Assembly (NCBI RefSeq): GCF_020148005.1
Contig: NZ_JAGXFD010000001.1
Location: 2,438,589-2,502,588, forward strand
Length of the DNA: 64,000 nt
Reading direction: 5' to 3'
DNA from: Modicisalibacter tunisiensis
Lineage (GTDB): Bacteria > Pseudomonadota > Gammaproteobacteria > Pseudomonadales > Halomonadaceae
Part shown: piece by piece, positions 36,701 to 43,500 of the stretch
Position numbering within the stretch: position 1 is the stretch's first letter
Layout: every line of letters begins with the position of its first letter
The notes under the pieces: model-generated
What the model was told of the DNA's origin: nothing
What the model saw: the letters and a program-made list of their open reading frames with translations, nothing else
Database searches by the model: none
Translations under genes and position numbers: made by a program

Positions 36701-38261
36701 CGGAGTAGGGCCAAGGGTCCAGAGCGATATCGACACGTTGATAGCTCTCGAGAAGTGCCTGGTGGCGTGACGGGCCTTCCAGGAGGATACGATTACGATC
36801 GATTCCCTGGTCTTCCAGTGTCTTGAAGACTCGCTCCTGAACCGCGTCACTTTCGTAAGCGGCACTTTTCAACAGCAAGCGGCTTTCAGGCAGTTCATTT
36901 AGCAACTGCGCCCACTCAACAAGCACAGTGTCGTTGATTTTTGCCGCGTTGTTGAAGCAGCCTAGCGTTATGTAGTCGTTGTTAATCGCCGGTAGCGCGG
37001 TGATTGCTGGCGCATAATGGGGAGGATGGTAGCAGATATAGTCATCAGGGAGCCGGATGATTTTTTCGGAGTAAAGGTGTTCTGATCCCTCCGGCGTTTC
37101 AATATTGTCGCTGATGAAGTAGTCAAACTCCGGCATTGCCATACTGCTGATCTGTGCGCCTACCCATTTGGCAATGAGCGGTGCCGGTTTTTTCTTGATG
37201 GTGCCAAGCCGGCTGCCACTACCATGACCGGCAAGATCCAGAAGGATGTCGATTTCATCGTCGTTGATCAACGATGCCAGCTCATCATCATTCAAGTGAT
37301 AGACAGGAGTCCACTTTCTGACCCCGTTTCTTATTTTTTCGGCGATAAAGTCGTTATCCTCACCGTTGCTGTAAGCATAGACATCTACATCCGGTGGCAA
37401 GTTTTCGAGGACATCGCATATCATCCAGCCGACGGGATGGATTTTGAAGCCTGAAGACATGATGCCAATTTTTAGTTTCTTGTCGAATTCCTGGCTAGCT
37501 CTGATTGTTTCCGGTTTTTTTTCGGCATCGAATCTCTTCGACCATTCCTCCGCTTTATGGAGTATGTCTTCGGCAGAAAATGCTGGTGAATAGTGCATCG
37601 TCAGAAGCTCATTGGAAAAAGCGGTCTTGAACTTCGGAGATATTTCCTGTGCTTTTTTGTAATGGGTTATAGATTGATCGAAATCGGTCAAGTCTTTGTA
37701 GTAGTTTCCCAGATTGTTGTTTGTTGCTGGGTTTTCTGGATTTTTTGTATAAAGCTCAAGGAGATCTTTTTCGCTTTCCTTGAAGTTCATGGATAAATAA
37801 TTGATGTTGGATCTGAGGGAAAGAACTTCCGAGATATCGTGATTGTTTTTTTCCGCTTTTTCTAGGTGGTTGAGTGCTTTTTTTGCATCATTTTTAGTAT
37901 AATAAATTTTAGCCATATTGTAATTAGATTGAGCGTTTTCAGGATCAATCTCAAGACTTTTGTTTTGTTGTTGGATGGCCAGGTCGATGTTTCCCAGCAT
38001 GAAGTTGCAATAGGAAAGCGGTGTCAAGGCCAGGCTGTCCTGTTCATCCAGGTCGCACGCGGTTTCAAGGGCCGCCTTGGCTTGGTCAAACTCTCCAATC
38101 AGCAGCAGGCAGTTACCCAGGCTCTTCCACGAGAAAGCATCATTAGGATACTGCATTGTGAGAGTCCAGGCCTGCTGTAGCGCCTCGGTAATTCGGGAGT
38201 TGGCGTACAGTGTTAAAAAAGACTTTTGTGCCTGATCGGGAACTTGCGTAATGTGTTTCAT
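33756..38261 (-). CDS. Multidomain flagellin-locus protein: TPR, GT41 (OGT-like), degenerate FkbM-like, second glycosyltransferase, sulfotransferase
   Basis: A 1501-residue protein immediately downstream of fliC. About 10-220: tetratricopeptide repeats ([31 protein letters not shown] and similar units). About 260-620: O-GlcNAc-transferase-type GT41 domain, with [80 protein letters not shown]. About 640-880: a poorly conserved FkbM methyltransferase-like stretch ([19 protein letters not shown]). About 963-1200: a family-2-like glycosyltransferase with [15 protein letters not shown] and the metal-binding [13 protein letters not shown] (Asp1052-1054). About 1224-1490: sulfotransferase with the PAPS P-loop [14 protein letters not shown] (1231-1244) and 3'-phosphate site [16 protein letters not shown]. 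The C-terminal two domains are AT-richer than the N-terminal half. Flagellin is the obvious acceptor by position; that is inference. It has its own start 155 bp below the fliC stop, past a terminator. Confidence 0.85.
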   Translation of the reverse strand: [1501 protein letters not shown]

Positions 38262-38363
38262 GAATGCGGGCCCTGAAAATGGCGATAATGATGCGCAAGG
38301 GTAGCATTGCTATGCTCATTGCAAAGGCAGCGAAAAGAGGGAAAGTCGCCCCTTTTTCGAACG

Positions 38364-38390
38364 AAAAAGGCCGACGATGTCGTCGGCCTT
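38364..38390 (-). terminator. Rho-independent terminator after fliC
   Basis: On the minus strand the stem AAGGCCGACGA pairs with 38367-38377 across a very short loop (38378-38379) and is followed by a TTTTT run. An alternative 9-bp hairpin (38351-38359 with 38362-38370) overlaps its 3' arm. It isolates fliC transcripts from the large downstream gene. Confidence 0.85.
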
Positions 38391-38416
38391 GGCAGGAAAA
38401 ACTAGCGGGGTAAAGC

Positions 38417-39307
38417 TTAACGCAGGAGAGACAGCACGTTCTGGGGCGTCTGGTTGGCCTGGGTCAGCACGGAAGTACCCGCCTGCTGCAGGATGTTCGC
38501 CCGCGTCATGTTGGAAGCCTCCTTGGCGTAGTCGGCGTCCTCGATACGCGAGCGAGCGGCTGACAGGTTGACAGACGTGGTTTCGATGTTCTGGATTGCC
38601 GATTCGAAACGGTTCTGTACGGCACCCAAGCCGCTGCGCTGATTATCCACGGCGCTGATCTTCTTATCCAGATCAGCCAGTGCTGTGCTGGAAAGCACGT
38701 CAAAGCCTTTAGCGTCTACAGAGCGGGACGCACCGCTAGACCAGCTGCCCAATTTAGCGGCGCTTCCAGCTGCGACAAAGTTACCGCCTGAGGTTGAGTA
38801 GGCATTCCAGCCACTGGCTTTGTCGATATTGATATCGATCTGCTCGCCATCGTTGGCGCCGACCTGGATGGAGAAGGTGCCGGCAGCACTTTGCGAGAAC
38901 AGCGCGGTACCGTTGAAGGAAGTCTGATCGGTGACGCGGTTGATCTCCTCCAGACGCTGGTTGACTTCCTTCTGGATGGAGTCGACGTCCGCTGCGGAGT
39001 TGGTGCCGTTTTGCGCCTGAACGGTCAGTTCGCGAATGCGCTGCAGGTTGTCGTTGATCTGGTCCAGTGAGCCTTCGGCGGTCTGGGATAGCGAAATGCC
39101 GTCGTTGGCGTTGCGGCTGGACTGGTTGAGGCCGGTGATCTGGCTGGACATGCGGTTGGCGATGGCCTGGCCGGCGGCGTCGTCCTTGGCGCTGTTGATG
39201 CGCAGGCCGGAGGAGAGACGCTCCATGGCGGTCTGCAGCTGATTCTGGGAGCGGTTCAGGTTCTGCTGGCCGATGAGGGCGGTGATGTTGGTATTAATGA
39301 CTGCCAT
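38417..39307 (-). CDS. fliC: Flagellin FliC
   Basis: A 296-residue flagellin. The N-terminal D0/D1 (MAVINTNITALIGQQNLNRSQNQLQTAMERLSSGLRINSAKDDAAGQAIANRMSSQITGLNQSSRNANDGISLSQTAEGSLDQI) and the C-terminal D1/D0 (SAIQNIETTSVNLSAARSRIEDADYAKEASNMTRANILQQAGTSVLTQANQTPQNVLSLLR) are complete. The outer domain is reduced to about 75 residues (140-215) rich in Ser, Thr, Gly and Ala, with no large D2/D3. These exposed Ser/Thr residues (TFSIQV, YSTSGGN, GSWSSGASRS) are candidate O-glycosylation sites. A sigma-28 promoter with a long leader precedes it and a terminator follows it. Confidence 0.97.
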   Translation of the reverse strand: MAVINTNITALIGQQNLNRSQNQLQTAMERLSSGLRINSAKDDAAGQAIANRMSSQITGLNQSSRNANDGISLSQTAEGSLDQINDNLQRIRELTVQAQNGTNSAADVDSIQKEVNQRLEEINRVTDQTSFNGTALFSQSAAGTFSIQVGANDGEQIDINIDKASGWNAYSTSGGNFVAAGSAAKLGSWSSGASRSVDAKGFDVLSSTALADLDKKISAVDNQRSGLGAVQNRFESAIQNIETTSVNLSAARSRIEDADYAKEASNMTRANILQQAGTSVLTQANQTPQNVLSLLR

Positions 39308-39412
39308 TTTGGTGTTCCTTCCTTTTCTACCTTCGACAAGGTCTTGAGGCTCCAGCGGCGCGCCGGGAATCCGGCCTGGTCACCGCAACGGCGCCGTTGG
39401 CCGTTACCCCAG

Positions 39413-39439
39413 TTATCGACCGCTTGCCGGGAAGCTTTA
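39413..39439 (-). promoter_or_regulatory. Sigma-28 (FliA) promoter for fliC
   Basis: On the minus strand the site reads TAAA (39439-39436), 15 bases, then GTCGATAA (39420-39413). It lies 106 bp before the fliC ATG, giving an untranslated leader of about 100 bases, and 26 bp from the PilZ gene stop. Confidence 0.85.
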
Positions 39440-39464
39440 GGGCGGTGGAAGAATTTTTTGCCCC

Positions 39465-41066
39465 TCAGCGGGCGATGGCGTGCTCCGCGGGGTTGACGAT
39501 GCCTTCGAGCTTGCCGATCTGGTCGAAGTCGGCGCTGGAGATGATCACGTCCATCGAGGTATCGGGGAAGCGCAGGTTCTTGACGATGTGCACCTGGCTG
39601 GGCATGCCCTTGAGGTCCACGTCGACGATCCAGGCCAGAAAGCCGTTGGAGTACCTGGCCAGCTTGCCGATGGGGTAGAGCCCGTAGGTCTGGATGTATT
39701 CCACCAGCATGGTGCGCTCGAAGCCGTGGGCGCGTTCGTTGACCCAGCGGTAGGCGTCGATGGGCGGCTTGGGCGGCATCTCGTTGCGCGCGTGGGTGAG
39801 CTTGTCGATGGCCTTGGCGACGGCCATGTAGCGGGCGATGTCCGAGAGCTGCTCGGCGGTCTTGCCGGCCGGGTAGCCGCTGCCGTCGAGGCGCTCGTTG
39901 CTGTTCTCGATGACGTCGCGACAGGTACTGCCGGGCTGCCAGCCCACGGCCTCGAGCTTGTCCAGCAGCGCCGTGACGTGGCCCTGCAGCAGGGTCTTCT
40001 GGGCGGGCGTCATGTAGATCTTCAGCGAGGGCAGTTCGCGGCACAGCAGCAGCGACTTGCCCATCACATGCAGCAGGGCGCCGACCATGCCCTCGCGGGC
40101 CTTGCCGACCAGCGGCGGGGTGGTGAGCATGTAGTCGGCCAGGTGGACGGCGGTCTCGATGGAATGGCGTACCCAGTCCGGGGCGCTGTTCAGGTACGAG
40201 AGCGCATAGAGCAGCTGCCTGCGGTCCTTGGTCAGCAGGTAGATCAGGGTGTCGGCGCAGTCATAGACCATGTCCTGGGGGAAGCGGTTGCGGTTCTTCA
40301 GGAACATCAACGACAGCTGCAGGCGCTTCGAGACCTCGCGCACGCCCTGCACCATGGGCGGCAGGCGTTCCGCCTTGATGCGCTCGCGCCGGGCCTTGTG
40401 GATGGCCTGGCGTGCCTTCTCGCCGGCGATGAACAGCGGCGAGGTGGCGAACTCCATGGGTCTCAGGCCGGTGCGGCGGGCGGCTTCGCGCTCGCATTCG
40501 TTGACGACGTGGGTCAGATCCTTCTGGACCTCCGGGGCGACGTCGATGAACTGCACGCCCACCGCGGCCTGCAGGGAGCCGCCGAGCGGGCGGATATGCC
40601 GGATGCGGGCGCGGGTGGCGAAGCCCTGGCCGTTGGGGAATTCGACGTGGAGCTCGGGCAGTTCCTGACCGACGGCCAGGGTGGTGCAGTCCTCGATGGG
40701 GATCTCCAGCAGGCAGCCGCCGATGGAGAGGTTCTTCAGCAGGCCGGAAAGGGAAAGCTCCTCCTCGTAGACCACTACGGTGGCGTGGGCGCGCATGCCG
40801 AGCACGAAGGGGATGCGGATGCTGCCGCGCTCTTCCTTGACGAAGACCGACTCCGGCAGCTGGCAGCGAATCAGGTAGCTGTCGCCGGTTTTCTTGAGCA
40901 CGGCTGCCTGGACCTTTTCCAGGCTGAGGATCTCGGCGTCCTTGTCGTCCTCGTGGATCTCGATGTCGAAGCTGACCTTGCTGTTCCAGATATACTTGTC
41001 GAGCCGGTCCGAGTCGATGGTGGCGCGCAGCAACAGCTGGCCGTTCGAGACGTCAACCCGGCTCAT
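39465..41066 (-). CDS. PilZ-domain protein with degenerate HD-GYP domain
   Basis: A 533-residue cytoplasmic protein. About 70-185 is a PilZ domain with intact c-di-GMP motifs: R80-G-S-I-R84 and N112-L-S-I-G-G117. About 280-460 resembles HD-GYP phosphodiesterases but is broken at the metal site: the HD motif reads LLHVMGK (HV instead of HD) and the HHE segment reads SNERLDGSGYP, keeping the GYP loop only. It should therefore bind c-di-GMP through PilZ but not hydrolyse it through HD-GYP. The N-terminal 70 residues look YcgR-like (beta-strand-rich). Lying behind fliC, a YcgR-like brake or relay role is plausible. An IS1380 element sits just upstream and has probably replaced or displaced its native promoter. 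Confidence 0.88.
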   Translation of the reverse strand: MSRVDVSNGQLLLRATIDSDRLDKYIWNSKVSFDIEIHEDDKDAEILSLEKVQAAVLKKTGDSYLIRCQLPESVFVKEERGSIRIPFVLGMRAHATVVVYEEELSLSGLLKNLSIGGCLLEIPIEDCTTLAVGQELPELHVEFPNGQGFATRARIRHIRPLGGSLQAAVGVQFIDVAPEVQKDLTHVVNECEREAARRTGLRPMEFATSPLFIAGEKARQAIHKARRERIKAERLPPMVQGVREVSKRLQLSLMFLKNRNRFPQDMVYDCADTLIYLLTKDRRQLLYALSYLNSAPDWVRHSIETAVHLADYMLTTPPLVGKAREGMVGALLHVMGKSLLLCRELPSLKIYMTPAQKTLLQGHVTALLDKLEAVGWQPGSTCRDVIENSNERLDGSGYPAGKTAEQLSDIARYMAVAKAIDKLTHARNEMPPKPPIDAYRWVNERAHGFERTMLVEYIQTYGLYPIGKLARYSNGFLAWIVDVDLKGMPSQVHIVKNLRFPDTSMDVIISSADFDQIGKLEGIVNPAEHAIAR

Positions 41067-41074
41067 TCATGAGA

Positions 41075-42660
41075 CCGACCTGAAAACGAAGATGGCGAGT
41101 GGTTTTCTCTTGTAGAATCAGGATGTTCCTGGCAGAACACGATTCAAGAGGACCACTCGCCATGGGTGAAACCCTAACGACCTGGTCGCCCTCGTGCAAC
41201 GGCTCTGTCCGTGTCGAGCTCGATGGCCAGCGCACCACCAGCGACAGCGGCGCTCTGTTGCTGCGTGAAGCCCTCGACAACAGCGGCGTGATCGAGGCGC
41301 TGGAAGACAATCTGGTCGATCGGCGCCACCCGCTGCGTATCCGCCATTCGCTGGCCAGCCAGCTGCGCACCTTGGTGCTGCAGCGCGCGATGGGATGGAT
41401 CGACCTCAGCGATACCGACACACTGCGCCGTGACCCGCTCTGGCAGTTGGCCTGCAGCGATGCTCGCGGCATGACGCCTTTGGCGCAGGAGCGGCCGTCT
41501 CAAGCCACATTGTCACGGCTGCTGACCTGCCTCGGGCGTAACGACAACATTGATGCCGTGCACGAAGGCCTGCTGCGACTGGTGGTCTGGCGTCTGACCT
41601 CACTGAAGAATGGTGAACGGCCCGAACAGTTGACCCTGGATATCGATGGCCTGCCGATCGAGGTTCATGGCTATCAGGGTGGCTCGGCGTTTCATGGTCT
41701 TTACGGTGCACGGATCTACTCGCCGCTGGTCGCCTCGTTGGCCGAGACCGGCGACATGGTGGGCGGCCTGTTGCGCGAGGGCAACGCCGGCCCGGCCGAG
41801 AATGCCGATACCTGGATTCCACACCTGGTACGCCGGCTCAACGAGAGCCTCGGGGCCAGAGTTCGGGTGCGCATCGATGCGGGCTTCACCGACAACGACA
41901 CGCTGGAAGCCCTGGAAGATCGCGGCATCGAGTATCTGGGCCGACTGCGCAGTCACTCGGGGCTTCAGAAGCTGGCGGCGCCGTACCTGAAGCGGCCGCG
42001 AGGCCGGCCACCCGAACAGCCTCGGGAGTGGTGCCACGACCTGGAGTACCAAGCCGGTTCCTGGCCGGCGCCACGGCGCGTGGTGCTGGTGGTGCAGGAA
42101 CGCCCCGATGATCTGCTGCTGCATGCTTTCTTCCTGGTCACCAACCTCGGCAAGTTCGCCTGGCCGCCTGAGAAGGTCCTGGCGCTCTACCGCAAGCGCG
42201 GCAGTGCCGAGGCCCACATGGGCGAGGTGAAGTCCGCGCTCGACGTACACCTCTCATCGACGGATCGGGGCGCTTCCACCGTCCAGGACGTGATGGCCCG
42301 CAACGAGGTGAGCCTGCTGCTGAATCTCTACGCCTACCAGGTCCTGCATGGGCTGCGGCGCTTACTGGAGAGTCGGACACACCAAGGGTGGAGCCTGAGC
42401 CGGATGCGCGAGCAGGTGCTCAAGGTCGCCGCCACACTATCGCTGCACGCCAGGCGCATCACCGTTCACCTTGGTGACGCTGCCGACAAATGGTGGCCTA
42501 CCTTGCTGAAGGGGCTGCCGAGACTGACCGTGCTGAGCTGACGCCCCAGCGAGACCACTTCAGCACCTGGAATCGAGCGACCGCAGCAGCGGCCGGCGGT
42601 CACGGCTGCTTTGACGGCGGCGATTGATTCTATGCTGTTATATAAAGCGGGAAGAGAAAC
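41075..42660 (+). mobile_element. IS1380-family insertion sequence (ends approximate)
   Basis: This region contains a complete IS1380-type transposase gene. The exact ends are not resolved: CCTGAA near 41076 and its complement TTCAGG near 42664 are a weak candidate pair, and no target duplication was found. Upstream of the gene, 41092-41110 and 41147-41163 form an imperfect inverted repeat (GGCGAGTGG...CTCTTG with CAAGAG...CCACTCGCC) that could fold over the ribosome site. Confidence 0.65.
41162..42541 (+). CDS. IS1380-family transposase
   Basis: A 459-residue transposase, uninterrupted. I start at the ATG at 41162 (MGETLTTWSPSCNGSVRVELDGQRTTSDSGALLLREALDNSGVIEALEDNLVDRRHPLRIRHS), which matches the family N-terminus; the frame opens 21 codons earlier across the inverted repeat. 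Catalytic-region marks include LTLDIDGLPIEVHGYQGGSAFHGLYG (first Asp), RVRIDAGFTDNDTLEALEDRGIEYLGRLR (second Asp) and YRKRGSAEAHMGEVKSALDVHLSSTDR (Glu). The C-terminal NEVSLLLNLYAYQVLHGLRRLL is typical of the family. Confidence 0.93.
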   Translation: MGETLTTWSPSCNGSVRVELDGQRTTSDSGALLLREALDNSGVIEALEDNLVDRRHPLRIRHSLASQLRTLVLQRAMGWIDLSDTDTLRRDPLWQLACSDARGMTPLAQERPSQATLSRLLTCLGRNDNIDAVHEGLLRLVVWRLTSLKNGERPEQLTLDIDGLPIEVHGYQGGSAFHGLYGARIYSPLVASLAETGDMVGGLLREGNAGPAENADTWIPHLVRRLNESLGARVRVRIDAGFTDNDTLEALEDRGIEYLGRLRSHSGLQKLAAPYLKRPRGRPPEQPREWCHDLEYQAGSWPAPRRVVLVVQERPDDLLLHAFFLVTNLGKFAWPPEKVLALYRKRGSAEAHMGEVKSALDVHLSSTDRGASTVQDVMARNEVSLLLNLYAYQVLHGLRRLLESRTHQGWSLSRMREQVLKVAATLSLHARRITVHLGDAADKWWPTLLKGLPRLTVLS

Positions 42661-42705
42661 AGCCTTCAGGCATAAATCAGTGGGCTCTGACGCCGGAGAT
42701 ACCGA

Positions 42706-42903
42706 TCATGATGAGAGCTGCCTCTGGCCAGCAGCTTCAGACCGCCCGATCAGAGCCCTCGTGAATGAGGCGGGGTCAATGTTCTGTATCTCGGCGGTAA
42801 CGGACTGTGGCTCGTACTTGGAGACAAGATAGGTGCCATGCTCCTTGCCGAGGATCGATTCTATGGCATAGGCCAGGCTGTTATGTTCCGACAGTGATGA
42901 CAT
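42706..42903 (-). CDS. Hypothetical small protein
   Basis: A 65-residue frame on the minus strand with a good ribosome site (GGGGGAGCGGGAAC before the ATG at 42903) and an AT-rich TTATATAAGG about 30 bp upstream that could be a -10 element. I do not recognise the product (MSSLSEHNSLAYAIESILGK...). Composition is balanced and it is not a high-GC shadow frame, since no gene overlaps it. It lies between the IS1380 element and DUF2835 in a region otherwise lacking genes. It could be a genuine small gene or a remnant. Confidence 0.4.
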   Translation of the reverse strand: MSSLSEHNSLAYAIESILGKEHGTYLVSKYEPQSVTAEIQNIDPASFTRALIGRSEAAGQRQLSS

Positions 42904-43218
42904 GTTCCCGCTCCCCCACGTTCATGTCCTTATATAACAAGTAATATCCGGCCGACTGGATGAGTCAATGCGGCGTTCGTGTTCGACGCGAATTCGCAAG
43001 AAAGTCTGGCGAATGCGGGCCGGTTCTGGAGAAATTCAACGAATGCCGTGCGTATGGGCCGACTTGTTGCGCTGCTCGGGCTGGCCGTTGAATGAAAACG
43101 GCTCTTTTTCGGGTATTATCCATGGTCATCGGGGAGTTCGACAGTATTTTCGCAAGTCGACCTCTTGAAACTGTCAATCCTGAATTCAATCAAGATCGTG
43201 CAGAGGCGGGAAGCCGAT
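42904..43218. other. Intergenic region with a 17-bp copy of the IS30 end
   Basis: No convincing gene is present. At 43177-43193 the sequence ATCCTGAATTCAATCAA repeats exactly the outer left end of the IS30 element (31820-31836), in the same orientation, and then diverges. TTGAAT (43088) and TATTAT (43114) could be a weak sigma-70 pair, but the spacing of 20 is long. Confidence 0.6.
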
Positions 43219-43443
43219 TTGCCCAGTGTCGATATTGTTCTCGAGCTCAGCGCGCAGGCGTGCCTGGCCCACTACCGGGGCGCGGTGCAGGTGGTGCATG
43301 CCCGCAGCGTGGACGGGCGGCGCGTGGCGTTCCCCGCGCGGGCGTTGCGCCACATTGTCACGCCGGATGGCGTGCACGGCCGATATCGGCTGTTCTACAC
43401 GCCGGAAGGTCGATTCCAGTCGTTGGTGGCCTTGCCGGGCTGA
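43219..43443 (+). CDS. DUF2835 family protein
   Basis: A 74-residue protein of the DUF2835 family, function unknown, common in gammaproteobacteria. The family pattern is SVDIVLELSAQACLAHYRGAVQVVHARSVDGRRVAFPARALRHIVTPDGVHGRYRLFYTPEGRFQSLVAL. I chose a TTG start at 43219, preceded by AGAGGCGGGAAG and giving a normal length (MPSVDIVLEL); an upstream TTG at 43165 would run through the IS30-end-like repeat and has no ribosome site. The region just upstream may have been rearranged, so the native start signals might be altered. Confidence 0.75.
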   Translation: MPSVDIVLELSAQACLAHYRGAVQVVHARSVDGRRVAFPARALRHIVTPDGVHGRYRLFYTPEGRFQSLVALPG

Positions 43444-43500
43444 TACCCTTGACTGGCCCATGGGGCTCCCGGCAGGAAACCACGGCAGCGAGGCAGGACG

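Noticed and set aside
42650..42670. CCTGAA/TTCAGG as IS1380 terminal repeats
   Set aside because: Only about six bases match with no target duplication, so the element ends are given as approximate rather than claimed.
43379..43390. Palindrome GCCGATATCGGC that looks like a sigma-28 -10
   Set aside because: It lies inside the DUF2835 coding sequence and has no TAAA/TCAA 15 bases upstream on either strand.
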